From positions 47,871 through 111,870 of the forward strand of contig NZ_BALE01000019.1 in the NCBI RefSeq assembly GCF_000963885.1: a stretch of 64,000 nucleotides of DNA, written 5' to 3'. Made by a program: the position numbers and the translations under genes. The notes under the pieces were generated by a model. The model was not told the origin of the DNA. It saw only the letters and a program-made list of their open reading frames with translations, and did not search any database. The DNA is from Tanticharoenia sakaeratensis NBRC 103193. GTDB taxonomy: Bacteria > Pseudomonadota > Alphaproteobacteria > Acetobacterales > Acetobacteraceae. Within the stretch, counting starts at the first letter, position 1, and each line of letters opens with the position of its first letter. Below, piece by piece: positions 26,251 through 35,140 of this stretch.

Positions 26251-27714
26251 ATGACTTCAGCGAGCGATATGGCGCCGGGACTGGATGCACTCAATGCCCG
26301 TGTTCGCGAGGAACTGGGCTGGATCGACGTCCCGGCCCAGAACTGGGTGCCACCAATTCGCTGGAACGGACAGGACGTGCGCGATGTCGTCATCGTCGGC
26401 GCTGGCATGGCGGGACTTGCGGCCTCAGGCGCCCTGCTGAAGGCCGGAATTCGCAATCATGTGGTCTATGATGCCGCGCCTGAAGGACAGGAAGGGCCAT
26501 GGGTCACCTATGGCCGCATGGAGACGCTGCGCTCTCCGAAGACGCTGCCCGGCCCCTGTCTCGGCATCCCTGTCCTGACATTTCGGGCGTGGTACGAATA
26601 TCGCTTCGGCCGCATGGCATGGGAGGCGCTTGGGTTCATTCCGCGCGCCCTCTGGATGGATTATCTGGTCTGGATCCGCACCATTCTCGACATACCCGTC
26701 GAAAACGAGACGAGACTTTTGTCCGTTACCCAGGCATCTGACGGGATACTCGCGCTTCATCTCGTGAAGAATGGCGTGCCACGCGTCGTTCTGACACGAT
26801 GTCTGGTCCTTGCGACGGGACGGGACGGACTGGGCGGTCCTTATCTCCCGCCCGTTCTGGCAGCCCTGCCGGCTACGGTCTGCGTCCATTCGTCGTCACC
26901 GATCGACTTCGACGGTCTGGCCGGCAAGCGCGTCGTCGTGATCGGTGGCGGGGCTTCGGCCATGGACAATGCGGCTGAAGCGCTGGAGCATGGCGCGGCG
27001 CGGGTCGACATGCTGGTGCGCCGGCCGGACCTGCCGCGCATCAACCGCTTCACAGGGATCGGCAGTCCCGGCGTGACACATGGGTTCGCCCATCTGCCGG
27101 ACGACTGGAAATGGCGGTTTCTGGACTACGCGACGAGCGAGCAGGTACCGCCGCCGCGCCTCAGCACGCTGCGCGTCGCCCGTCATGACAACGCGTTCTT
27201 TCATCTGAATTGCGCGGTCGAGAGCGCTTCGCTAAATGATGGTGTCGTGAGGCTGCAAACGTCCCGTGGTGCGATCGAGACGGATTTCGTCATTGCGGCA
27301 ACGGGTTTTTCCGTCGATCTCGCACACCGGCCGGAACTGGCGGCGTTCGCCGACAACATCCGTTTCTGGCAGGATCGATTCATGCCGGAGCAGGACAATC
27401 GCGTGAACGGCCGGATCAATCCCGAGCTTGCACTGTCGCCGGACCTCGATCCTGCCTTTGCCTTTCAGCCACGTGATCCGTCCGCAACGCCCGGTCTCGG
27501 GCAGATACACTGTTTCTGCTACCCGGCCACACTGTCACACGGAAAGATCAGCGGCGACATTCCGGCCATCAGCGATGGCGCCGACCGGCTTGCCCGCGGG
27601 ATCGCAGGCGCCCTGTTCGTCGCAGACCGGGCAAAGCATTTTCAGGCGCTGCAGGATTTCTCGCGCCCGGAACTGCAGGGTAATGAATGGACCGACAGCC
27701 CGCTTCCGGGCTGA
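26251..27714 (+). CDS. FAD/NAD(P)-binding flavoprotein monooxygenase-like
   Basis: 487 residues from the ATG at 26251 (GGAG about 10 bases upstream). There are two Rossmann motifs: VVIVGAGMAGLAASGALLK near residue 50 for FAD and VVVIGGGASAMDNAAEAL near residue 230 for NAD(P)H, with ATGF in VIAATGFSVD. The Baeyer-Villiger fingerprint FxGxxxHxxxWP is not seen. The family includes oxygenases acting on amines, sulfides or ketones. It is transcribed divergently from the CMD pair across a 130-base gap, which suggests a shared regulatory region and a joint oxidation task. The substrate is unknown. Confidence 0.75.
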   Translation: MTSASDMAPGLDALNARVREELGWIDVPAQNWVPPIRWNGQDVRDVVIVGAGMAGLAASGALLKAGIRNHVVYDAAPEGQEGPWVTYGRMETLRSPKTLPGPCLGIPVLTFRAWYEYRFGRMAWEALGFIPRALWMDYLVWIRTILDIPVENETRLLSVTQASDGILALHLVKNGVPRVVLTRCLVLATGRDGLGGPYLPPVLAALPATVCVHSSSPIDFDGLAGKRVVVIGGGASAMDNAAEALEHGAARVDMLVRRPDLPRINRFTGIGSPGVTHGFAHLPDDWKWRFLDYATSEQVPPPRLSTLRVARHDNAFFHLNCAVESASLNDGVVRLQTSRGAIETDFVIAATGFSVDLAHRPELAAFADNIRFWQDRFMPEQDNRVNGRINPELALSPDLDPAFAFQPRDPSATPGLGQIHCFCYPATLSHGKISGDIPAISDGADRLARGIAGALFVADRAKHFQALQDFSRPELQGNEWTDSPLPG

Positions 27715-27737
27715 CTGGCCTCGACTCTGCCGGAGCG

Positions 27738-28097
27738 TCAGCCGCCCTTCAGAACGGCCGTTGCGATGATCTCGACACGAATATCCGGCAATGCCATCTC
27801 GACCTTTCCGCATGCTCTGGCCGGCGCACGCCCCGGCACGATCCACGCGTCATAAACGGCATTCATCGCCGCGAAATCGTCCATCGAGGCGAGCCAGATC
27901 GTCACGCTCACCAGATGATCCTTGCCTGACCCGCATTCGTTCAGCAGGGCTTCGATCTTTCCCAGAACATTGCGCGTCTGTTCGGAAACGTTTGCGCTGC
28001 GATCGTCGGCCGTATGACCGGCAAGGTAGACCGTGTTGCCGGCGATGACGGCACGAGAGCGTCGGGTATTCTGGTCGACATAGGCGATATCGGTCAT
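27738..28097 (-). CDS. RidA-family reactive imine/enamine deaminase
   Basis: 119 residues of the RidA/YjgF/UK114 trimeric family, which hydrolyse reactive imines released by PLP enzymes and amino-acid oxidases. The conserved Arg near the C-terminus is present in RACGKVEMALPDIRVEI, with GNTVYLAGHTA at the N-terminal half. It lies 22 bases after the LysR gene as the last member of an 11-gene array that contains an aminotransferase and a DadA-like dehydrogenase, both sources of imines. That context supports a detoxifying role. It is convergent with the flavoprotein gene. Confidence 0.88.
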   Translation of the reverse strand: MTDIAYVDQNTRRSRAVIAGNTVYLAGHTADDRSANVSEQTRNVLGKIEALLNECGSGKDHLVSVTIWLASMDDFAAMNAVYDAWIVPGRAPARACGKVEMALPDIRVEIIATAVLKGG

Positions 28098-28119
28098 GAA
28101 TATTCTTTCGTGTTGGTGG

Positions 28120-29040
28120 TCAGGAACCGGAGGCGGAGCCGGCTGGGCTGTCAGCCTCGGCCATGATCCATTTCACGACCGCATCCACTGCGGAATCGTG
28201 GGATTTCTCGGTGGGTGTCACGACATAATACGCACCCTGCCCCGCGATGTTGTTGGCGACCGGCCGACAGAGCGAGCCATCGTCGAGCTCGCGCTGGACG
28301 AAGATCGACGGCACCAGTGCCATGCCCAGACCGAGCATCGCCGCGTCGATCGTCGCATTGAACTGGTCGAAAACATGTCCGCAGAACGGGTTGTCATGCA
28401 CGACGGACACACTGTCGAACCAGTATTCCCAGACGGCCGGCCGGGTGCTGAGCTGGATCAGCGCGGCGCGGGACAGATCCTGCACCGAATGCAGTCCGAG
28501 GCGGTCGCGATAGGCCGGGCTGCAGACCGCCACCAGTTCCTCGTCGAAGAGATGGTTGAGACGTCCGTTCGGCCAGACCGGCTGACCGTAGTGGATCGTG
28601 ACGTCACACGGGATATCCTCGAAACTGAAAGGTTCGAACACCGTGCGGACATTGATCTGCAATTTGGGATGCCGCGCCAGGAAGCGCGGCAGGCGCGGCA
28701 TGAACCAGCGTGAGGCGAACGTCGAGAACAGGGCGATGTCGATCGTGCCGACATCGTCGCGCGTGGACAGCACGCGATAGGTCGTCGCCGCGATCTGCTG
28801 GAGGATCTGGACGACTTCGGGCAGGATCGCCCGGCCCTGCCGGGTCAGCACGATCTGCTTGCGTCGCCGTTCGAACAACGACACGCCGAGTGTGATCTCG
28901 ATATTGCGGATCTGCTTGCTGATCGCACCTTGCGTCAGACACAATTCTTCCGCCGCTGCACTGAAGTTTTCGTGCCGCGCTGCAGCTTCGAATGCCACCA
29001 GCTCCGGAATCGAGGGCATGAGGCGGCGCGGAAGCAGCAT
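28120..29040 (-). CDS. LysR-type transcriptional regulator
   Basis: 306 residues starting with ATG 29040, which shares one base with the stop of the MFS gene (TGATG). An N-terminal winged helix-turn-helix (FEAAARHENFSAAAEEL, then LTQGAISKQIRNIE) is followed by the LysR substrate-binding domain. It is probably GcvA-like, because of the FSTFASRWFMPRLPRF segment. The longer open frame upstream is antisense noise. The gene is embedded in, and probably regulates, the amino-acid/imine array. A T-N11-A type site was not localised. Confidence 0.87.
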   Translation of the reverse strand: MLLPRRLMPSIPELVAFEAAARHENFSAAAEELCLTQGAISKQIRNIEITLGVSLFERRRKQIVLTRQGRAILPEVVQILQQIAATTYRVLSTRDDVGTIDIALFSTFASRWFMPRLPRFLARHPKLQINVRTVFEPFSFEDIPCDVTIHYGQPVWPNGRLNHLFDEELVAVCSPAYRDRLGLHSVQDLSRAALIQLSTRPAVWEYWFDSVSVVHDNPFCGHVFDQFNATIDAAMLGLGMALVPSIFVQRELDDGSLCRPVANNIAGQGAYYVVTPTEKSHDSAVDAVVKWIMAEADSPAGSASGS

Positions 29041-30401
29041 CAGGACCGTCCGATCGGGAGTGCGGCTGCCGGAAGCCAGGCGCGACCGGCACTCAGAACG
29101 GCTGCGACCCAGGCCGTGCCGGCGCCCGCCAGCAGGCAGACCGTCGTGCGATCCTGTGCGACACGGGCGAACACGAAGGCCGTGGCCATCGCGCCGCAGG
29201 TCTGCCCCAGCAGGCGCGCAAGTGACAGCAGGGCGCTCGCGCCGGCGGAACGGGCATGCGGCGCGGCCAGCATCAGCGCGCGATTGTTGGGCGATACGAA
29301 CAGCCCGAAGCCGATCCCGGCCAGCAGAAACCGCGCGAGGATGGAAAAATCGCTGCTTTCGGGTCGGATGAACGCGGTCATGCTGTAGGCCGCGCCCACG
29401 ATTCCCAACCCGCAGGACGAGACGACGCTTGCGGAAAGACGATCGCTCAGGCGTCCCGCGACTTGTGCGATGAGGACGATCCCGACGGGCCAGCCCGTCA
29501 GAAGCAGACCGCCCTCCTCCACGCTGCGTCCTGCATCGCGCGTCAGGGCAAACGGGATCGAGACCATGAAGAAATTGGCCGCGAGATAGCCCATCGCGCA
29601 GGTCAGGGCCGCGATACTGAAGGCCGGGCGTCCCAGAAGGTCGAGCGGCAGCATCGGATGCTCCCGTCGCCGCTCGACCGTCACGAAGGCGGCCAGCGCC
29701 GCACATCCCGCTGCAAGCAGGCAGAGGCCGCCTGCACGGTTGCCGCCATGGGCGAGCCAGTCGCCGCCCAGCAGCACGCCGCCGAACGCAAGCGCGTTCA
29801 GGATTACGGCGCGCAGATCCAGCCGGGCGGATGCAAGACCTGACGCGCGCGGCAGAAAACGCCATCCGAGGCCGAACGCCACAAGACCGAGCGGAATGTT
29901 GAAGAGGAACAATCCCCGCCACGACATGACATGCAGCACCACGGCCGCAACGGAGGGACCGATCGCCACTGCGATGGATGCCGTCATGGACGACAAAGCC
30001 AATGCCCGACCGATCGCAGCCGGGGGGTAAAGGCGCCGAAACAGATCCGCACTGACCGAGAGGATCGCAGCACCACCGAGCCCCTGCACGATCCGTGCTG
30101 CGGCCAGCATCGTGATGTCGCGTGCTGCCGCGCATCCGACCGAACCCGCAATCAGCACGCCGAGCCCCGTCAGGCAGATCCTGCGCGCGCCCCATCGCTG
30201 GGCCAGCGCACCGGCAGGCAACAGCATCGTGCACGATGCAATCTGGTAGGCATTGACCACCCATATGCTGGCGGCGGAAGTTGCTTTCAGGGCCTGCGAC
30301 AGGGCCGGCAGCGCCACGTTCACGACGGAGTAGTCAAGCACGGCCAGCAGAACCGCCAGCATCAGTGCCGCAACTCCCAGGCGATCGTACACTGCGTTCA
30401 T
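29040..30401 (-). CDS. MFS transporter, DHA2/EmrB-like
   Basis: 453-residue inner membrane protein with 14 or so hydrophobic segments. Family motifs: LDYSVVNVALPALSQ at the N-terminus (DHA2 motif D1), WVVNAYQIASCTMLLPAG, RWGARR between helices 2 and 3, and SWRGLFLFNIPLG. DHA2 members are mostly drug or metabolite exporters driven by protons. It starts 4 bases after the DadA-like stop and overlaps the LysR start by one base. It probably exports a product or toxic intermediate of the pathway; this is inferred from position. Confidence 0.82.
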   Translation of the reverse strand: MNAVYDRLGVAALMLAVLLAVLDYSVVNVALPALSQALKATSAASIWVVNAYQIASCTMLLPAGALAQRWGARRICLTGLGVLIAGSVGCAAARDITMLAAARIVQGLGGAAILSVSADLFRRLYPPAAIGRALALSSMTASIAVAIGPSVAAVVLHVMSWRGLFLFNIPLGLVAFGLGWRFLPRASGLASARLDLRAVILNALAFGGVLLGGDWLAHGGNRAGGLCLLAAGCAALAAFVTVERRREHPMLPLDLLGRPAFSIAALTCAMGYLAANFFMVSIPFALTRDAGRSVEEGGLLLTGWPVGIVLIAQVAGRLSDRLSASVVSSCGLGIVGAAYSMTAFIRPESSDFSILARFLLAGIGFGLFVSPNNRALMLAAPHARSAGASALLSLARLLGQTCGAMATAFVFARVAQDRTTVCLLAGAGTAWVAAVLSAGRAWLPAAALPIGRS

Positions 30402-30405
30402 GACG

Positions 30406-31665
30406 TCAGACGAGGAGACGCTTGAAGCGTCCCGGATCGTAGGGCTGAACGTCGATGCCCGGCGGACGCCCGTCGATCATGTCCGCAATCAGCTCGGCCG
30501 TCAGAGGCGCGCTGACCAGCCCCAGATGGCCATGCCCGGTCGCGTAGAATACGCCCGGGGCACGCCGGGACGGCCCGATCGCAGGCAGGCAGTCCGGGGT
30601 GGACGGCCGACTGCCCATCCACGACGTGACGGATGCATCACCGACGTCCGGGACCGCAATCTTCAGGCACGCACGCACGATCTCCGCACGCGCGCGGCTC
30701 GGACGACGCCAGCGCGGCGCGAACTCGACCTGTCCGGCTGCCCGCAATCCGCCTTGCATCGGCGTCACGCCGATCTTCAGATCGCCCGGCATCACGGGCA
30801 CGCCGAACGTCGGCATCGGCGTGGTCGTCTGCACGTGGTAGCCGCGTTCGGCCACCAGCGGGATCCGGTCGCCGAACCGACGCGCCAGCCGCCCGGAATT
30901 CAGACCCGCCGCAACCACCACCTGATCGCAGGCGATCTGCCGCGCGCCGCAGTCGAGGATCCACATGCCTGCACGCGCCCGAACCCGCCCAAGTGTTGCC
31001 GCGTGGAACACCACGCCCTGTCGCGTCGCATGGGCTGCAAGGGCCGCGACATAGCCGCCCGGATTGGCGCAGTGGCCGCCATCGGGCAGGAACGCACCGA
31101 GCGTGTAGTCCGTCGACAGACCGGGCGATGCGGATCGCAGCGCCTCGCCTTCAAGGAGCGTCCAGTTGACCCCGTTCTCCCGACGTAGCGACCATGCGAA
31201 GGCGTCAGCCTCGTAGGCTGCCCGATCGCGATAGGGGATCAGCAGGCCGTCCTGCACGATGAGTTCAGGCGCGCCGATGCGGGCGGCGAGCGTTGCATGG
31301 CGCGCCGCCGCATCGCGAAGGAAAGGGCTCAACGCAGCCGCGATCCGGCGCGCGCGCCTCTCGGTCGCCCCTGCGAAAGTGAAGCGCAGCAGCCAAGGTG
31401 CGATGGCCGGCAGAACGGACGGGCGGATCGTCAGCGGTCCTCGCGGGTCGAGCAGATACTGCGGCACCTTGCGCCACATCCCGGGCGTGGACATCGGCAC
31501 GACAGATCCGGGGCTCAGCCAGCCCGCATTGCCGAAACTCGCGTCCCGACGGCTGCCGGGCGCGTCCCGCCCGATCACCGTTACGTCATGGCCGCGTGCG
31601 CGGAGCTCGATGGCCGTCGTGATGCCGACGATGCCGGCACCAATGATCGCGATGTGCCCAGGCAT
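30406..31665 (-). CDS. D-amino acid dehydrogenase-like FAD oxidoreductase
   Basis: 419 residues of the DAO/DadA family. N-terminal FAD-binding motif IAIIGAGIVGITTAIELRARG, then SFGNAGWLSPGSVVPMSTPG typical of DadA, and C-terminal YATGHGHLGLVSAP. DadA-type enzymes oxidise D-amino acids to 2-oxo acids at the membrane, passing electrons to the respiratory chain. Its ATG overlaps the ABC ATPase stop by one base. The aminotransferase, racemase-like and RidA genes in the same array fit deamination of a D- or N-substituted amino acid. Confidence 0.82.
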   Translation of the reverse strand: MPGHIAIIGAGIVGITTAIELRARGHDVTVIGRDAPGSRRDASFGNAGWLSPGSVVPMSTPGMWRKVPQYLLDPRGPLTIRPSVLPAIAPWLLRFTFAGATERRARRIAAALSPFLRDAAARHATLAARIGAPELIVQDGLLIPYRDRAAYEADAFAWSLRRENGVNWTLLEGEALRSASPGLSTDYTLGAFLPDGGHCANPGGYVAALAAHATRQGVVFHAATLGRVRARAGMWILDCGARQIACDQVVVAAGLNSGRLARRFGDRIPLVAERGYHVQTTTPMPTFGVPVMPGDLKIGVTPMQGGLRAAGQVEFAPRWRRPSRARAEIVRACLKIAVPDVGDASVTSWMGSRPSTPDCLPAIGPSRRAPGVFYATGHGHLGLVSAPLTAELIADMIDGRPPGIDVQPYDPGRFKRLLV

Positions 31666-32459
31666 CAGGCGCTTGCCCCCAAATGGAAATGCCGCAGGAA
31701 TTCCTTCGTGCGCGCCTCGTTCGGCGCCTCGATCACCTGGCGCGCCGCACCGCGCTCGACCACGTATCCGTCCGCCATGAACACGACCTCATCGGCGACA
31801 TCGCGCGCAAATGCCATTTCATGCGTCACCACGATCATGGTCATGCCGTCATCAGCGAGGGTGCGCATGATCGACAGAACCTCGCCCACCAGGGCCGGAT
31901 CGAGCGCCGAGGTCGCCTCGTCGAACAGCATGATCCTGGGGTCCATCGCCAGCGCACGCGCAATGGCGACACGCTGCTTCTGCCCGCCCGACAACATGGC
32001 GGGCGACGCATCCGCCCTGTGGGCAAGGCCCACCCGATCGAGCAACGCACGCGCCCGTTCCATCGCCGTCGCACGCGGGATGCGCCGCACGTAAATCGGC
32101 CCGCTGGCCACGTTCTCGATGACGCTCATATGCGGAAACAGGTTGAAGGACTGAAACACCATGCCGGCTTCCGCACGGATTTCCGCAAGGGCCCGCGCGG
32201 GGAGCGCGGATTTTCGACCCACACGGTCGAAATCCAGCACGGTTCGATCCACCCGGAGCGACCCGCCATCGGGTCGCTCCAGCAGATTGATGCAGCGCAG
32301 CAGCGTCGATTTTCCCGAGCCGCTCGGGCCGATCAGTGCCGTGACGCCACCTTGCGGCACGTCGAGCGACACATCGTGCAGCACCACGTTCTGGCCGAAG
32401 CTCTTGCGCAGCGCGCTAACGGCGATCATCGGTTCGCCCGGGATGGTCGCGTCGCTCAT
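31665..32459 (-). CDS. Polar amino-acid ABC transporter ATPase
   Basis: 264 residues with Walker A GPSGSGKSTLL, Q-loop, signature LSGGQKQRVAIARAL, Walker B RIMLFDEATSALDP and an H-loop (VVTHEMAFARDVADEV). This is the GlnQ/HisP type that powers import of polar amino acids. It overlaps the permease stop by four bases (ATGA) and the DadA-like ATG by one base, so the transporter and the dehydrogenase are co-translated. Confidence 0.9.
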   Translation of the reverse strand: MSDATIPGEPMIAVSALRKSFGQNVVLHDVSLDVPQGGVTALIGPSGSGKSTLLRCINLLERPDGGSLRVDRTVLDFDRVGRKSALPARALAEIRAEAGMVFQSFNLFPHMSVIENVASGPIYVRRIPRATAMERARALLDRVGLAHRADASPAMLSGGQKQRVAIARALAMDPRIMLFDEATSALDPALVGEVLSIMRTLADDGMTMIVVTHEMAFARDVADEVVFMADGYVVERGAARQVIEAPNEARTKEFLRHFHLGASA

Positions 32460-33112
32460 GCCACCCCCCGATCCAGCAGGCGGGCAGCCTGCGTCAGTGG
32501 AAACAGCAGGCAGAAATAGATCACGGCGATCGTGCTGTAGACCTCGAGCGGCCGGTAGGTCGCGGAAGCCACGAGCTGTCCCTGATAGACAAGATCAGGC
32601 ACGGTCACGACAGACACCAGAGACGTGTTCTTGAGCTGAAGAACACCCTGACTCACCAGCGGTCCACGCATCCGGCGCAGCGCCTGCGGCAGGATGATGC
32701 GCAACATCAGCACCGCGGGTGTCATCCCCAGCGCGCGTCCCGCGTCCCATTGCCCGGGCTCGATATTGGCCAGACCGGACAGGAAGATTTCCGCATAGAA
32801 CACGCCTCCGTAGATCGAAAGCGCCATCAGCGCCGCCGTGGCCGGCGACAGCGAAATGCCGAGCAGGACGGGCAATGCGTAGTAGAACCAGACAAGCTGC
32901 ACGAGTGCCGGCGTGCACCGAAAGATTTCGGCGAACAGGCCGAGCGGGAGCGTCAGCGGTCGAAAACCCGTCCGGCGCGCCAATGCCAGTACAAGGCCGA
33001 GCGCCATGCCGCAGAGCATGCTGACGAGGGTGAAGCCCAGCGTATATTCGATGCCCGTCCTGAACAGCGGCGCATAGTGCCAGATCTGCGCGAAATCCCA
33101 GTGATAATGCAT
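32456..33112 (-). CDS. Polar amino-acid ABC transporter permease
   Basis: 218-residue HisM/GlnP-type permease with five or so hydrophobic helices. The conserved EAA-type loop is present as ALGMTPAVLMLRIILPQALRR, and the N-terminal GIEYTLGFTLVSMLCGMALG is typical. It lies 9 bases after the binding-protein gene and overlaps the ATPase start by four bases. Only one permease gene is seen, so it probably works as a homodimer. Confidence 0.9.
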   Translation of the reverse strand: MHYHWDFAQIWHYAPLFRTGIEYTLGFTLVSMLCGMALGLVLALARRTGFRPLTLPLGLFAEIFRCTPALVQLVWFYYALPVLLGISLSPATAALMALSIYGGVFYAEIFLSGLANIEPGQWDAGRALGMTPAVLMLRIILPQALRRMRGPLVSQGVLQLKNTSLVSVVTVPDLVYQGQLVASATYRPLEVYSTIAVIYFCLLFPLTQAARLLDRGVA

Positions 33113-33121
33113 GATCCCGGC

Positions 33122-33958
33122 TCAGAACTCGAGACCGGGCGGCAACGAATCCGCCGCGACGCCCTGCTCCTGCAGGGCATCGATCATCCATTTCTGGATC
33201 ATGCCGGACGAGCGGTTATAAAGCAGCCAGTTATTGATATAGACCAGAAAACGCTCGCTGTTCTCAGCCGGGATGCCGATGCAGCTGGGCTGATGCGACA
33301 CGGGCTTCGGCATCACGAGCGCCCCCATGCCGGGCGCACGGGCATGCATGACCGCCGCCATCACCACGACCTGCACGACGCAATCCGCACGTCCTGTCTG
33401 CAATGCCATCGCGGCATCCGTGGGCGTCGCGACGGCAACGGGCGTGCAATGGGTCAGTGTGCGCCGGACGAACACGTCATGCGAGGAGCCCGCATCGAAG
33501 GCGACCCGTATCTCGGGCTTGTCCAGGTCGGACCAGGACGACACGTTCAGGCCGGGACGGACGATGGCCGTAAACGGGTTATTGAAGGCGATGTCACTGA
33601 ATTCCATGACGAGTGCGCGCTGCGGCGACGGGCTGAGCGCGAACATCACGTCGATCTTTCCGGCCTGCAGGTCCATGACCGACGTGCCCCACTGGGCTTC
33701 GACCAGATCCAGCGTCACGCCAAGGCCGGCCGCGAGGTCATGCGCCATGGACAGGCAGGCGCCGGTCCATGTTCCGCCGACCAGATCCTTGTGAAAGAAC
33801 GGCTCCGCGCCCGCGATGACACCGGTGCGCAGATGACCGCTCGACCGGATGCGGGCCAGCATGTCGTCGTCCGCCGCGTGTGCGCCCGAAGAGGCCCCCG
33901 CGACACCGAAAAGACCAGCGGACGCCAGAGCGGTCGAAAATGTGCGGCGGGTCAGCAT
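33122..33958 (-). CDS. Amino-acid ABC transporter substrate-binding protein
   Basis: 278 residues from the ATG at 33958 with AGAGAGAAAAAG upstream. A twin-arginine-like signal (LTRRTFSTALASAGLFG) leads a SBP_bac_3-type periplasmic domain: LRTGVIAGAEPFFHKD, VEAQWGTSVMDLQAGKIDVMFALSP and VAFDAGSSHDVFVRR. It captures the substrate for the permease-ATPase pair that follows. The ligand is probably a polar or modified amino acid. Confidence 0.85.
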   Translation of the reverse strand: MLTRRTFSTALASAGLFGVAGASSGAHAADDDMLARIRSSGHLRTGVIAGAEPFFHKDLVGGTWTGACLSMAHDLAAGLGVTLDLVEAQWGTSVMDLQAGKIDVMFALSPSPQRALVMEFSDIAFNNPFTAIVRPGLNVSSWSDLDKPEIRVAFDAGSSHDVFVRRTLTHCTPVAVATPTDAAMALQTGRADCVVQVVVMAAVMHARAPGMGALVMPKPVSHQPSCIGIPAENSERFLVYINNWLLYNRSSGMIQKWMIDALQEQGVAADSLPPGLEF

Positions 33959-34002
33959 GGCTTTTTCTCTCTTTCGATATCGCCTCGGAATGGAACGGTC
34001 GC

Positions 34003-34974
34003 TCACACCGCCTGGTTGGTCAATGCGCTTCCGGTCTCCATTGCGGCAATATTCGCAAGCAGAATATCGACGACATTGCGTTCGTAGAACTGTGTCTCGC
34101 CTGCCGCGTGGGGCGTGACGATGACATTCGGCAGGGTCCACAGCGGCGAATTCGGCGGCAGGGGCTCTTCCACGAAGGTATCGAGCGCTGCGGCCTCGAT
34201 CTGCCCGTCCTTCAGTGCCGCGATCATGGCCGCCTCGTCCACGACGCGCCCACGCGCGACGTTGATCAATGCTGCATCCGATCGCATGGCCGCGAATGCT
34301 TCAGCACTCATCAGGCCCTGCGTCTCCGATGTCAGCGGACAGGCCAGCACAACGAAATCGGCCTCCGGCAGCGTCTTGATGAAGGCGTCGGAAGAAATCA
34401 GCCGCAGGCCGCCATCGGCTCCGGCCGATGCATTGCGCCGCATGACGATGACATTCATGCCGAATGCACGACACAGACGCGCAATACGAGCCCCGATATG
34501 GCCGTAACCGACCAGCAGCACAGTTTTCGTGCTCAGTTCCTGAAGCCGCTGGGCCGGGTCGGAACTTGTCGGACGCCAGTAGGATCTGGCCTGATCGCCG
34601 AAGGCTTCCGGAAGCCGCCGACTCATCGCCAGCATGAGAGCCAGTGCATGGTCGGACACGGCATTGGCATTCACGCCCAGGGCGCTGCACAGATGAATGC
34701 GGCGCTCGCGCAGGGCGTCTTTCGGATAATGATCGGTGCCGGCGCTCACGGACTGGACCAGCTTGAGCCGGGGCGCCATTTCCAAGATCCTGTCCTGCCA
34801 GAGCATCGAGATGACGAGCACATCGATATCGGCGGAAAAAGCCGCGAAATCGTCGAGGTTGGTGGCCTGCCGGCAATCAGCGTCCGGGATGCGACGCAGA
34901 ATTTCGGATTTCATGTCGTAATGGGAATGGGCGATCCCGATTCTTGGCCGTCCGGCCGGCCACACATTGCTCAT
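34003..34974 (-). CDS. D-2-hydroxyacid dehydrogenase
   Basis: 323 residues, from ATG 34974 chosen for GAGG about 9 bases upstream (an ATG at 35013 is in frame). The NAD-binding Rossmann motif is VLLVGYGHIGARIARL. Family signatures are INVARGRVVDEAAM (Arg catalytic site), LDTFVEEPLPPNSPLW and TPHAAGETQFY with the catalytic His. This is the D-isomer specific 2-hydroxyacid dehydrogenase family, interconverting 2-oxo acids and D-2-hydroxy acids. A 166-base gap with a strong palindrome precedes it, so it may begin a sub-operon with the ABC transporter genes. Confidence 0.88.
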   Translation of the reverse strand: MSNVWPAGRPRIGIAHSHYDMKSEILRRIPDADCRQATNLDDFAAFSADIDVLVISMLWQDRILEMAPRLKLVQSVSAGTDHYPKDALRERRIHLCSALGVNANAVSDHALALMLAMSRRLPEAFGDQARSYWRPTSSDPAQRLQELSTKTVLLVGYGHIGARIARLCRAFGMNVIVMRRNASAGADGGLRLISSDAFIKTLPEADFVVLACPLTSETQGLMSAEAFAAMRSDAALINVARGRVVDEAAMIAALKDGQIEAAALDTFVEEPLPPNSPLWTLPNVIVTPHAAGETQFYERNVVDILLANIAAMETGSALTNQAV

Positions 34975-35109
34975 CAGGTCAAACCTCGTTCCTGTTTCAG
35001 AAACCCTGGACACGCCTGTGAACGCTCACCACCGACGCGCCATGCACGTCGAACATCCCTTCCGACACCATGGATGCGCAACGATAATAGATCAAAACAT
35101 TATGGGCCA

Positions 35110-35130
35110 GACATTCCGGATTGGAATGTC
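35110..35130. promoter_or_regulatory. 8-5-8 inverted repeat, possible operator
   Basis: GACATTCC-GGATT-GGAATGTC is a perfect inverted repeat. It lies in the 166-base gap between the SDR and hydroxyacid dehydrogenase genes. No T tract follows on the minus strand, and a -10-like TATTAT comes about 20 bases downstream, so an operator at an internal promoter fits better than a terminator. Confidence 0.5.
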
Positions 35131-35140
35131 ATGTGCGGCA

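Noticed and set aside
26251..27714. Baeyer-Villiger monooxygenase
   Set aside because: The FxGxxxHxxxWP fingerprint is not present between the two Rossmann motifs.
28120..30264. 714-codon frame apparently fusing LysR to an N-terminal extension
   Set aside because: The extension is antisense-like Arg/Gly/Ala-rich sequence in another frame of the MFS gene. LysR begins at 29040, where it overlaps the MFS stop.
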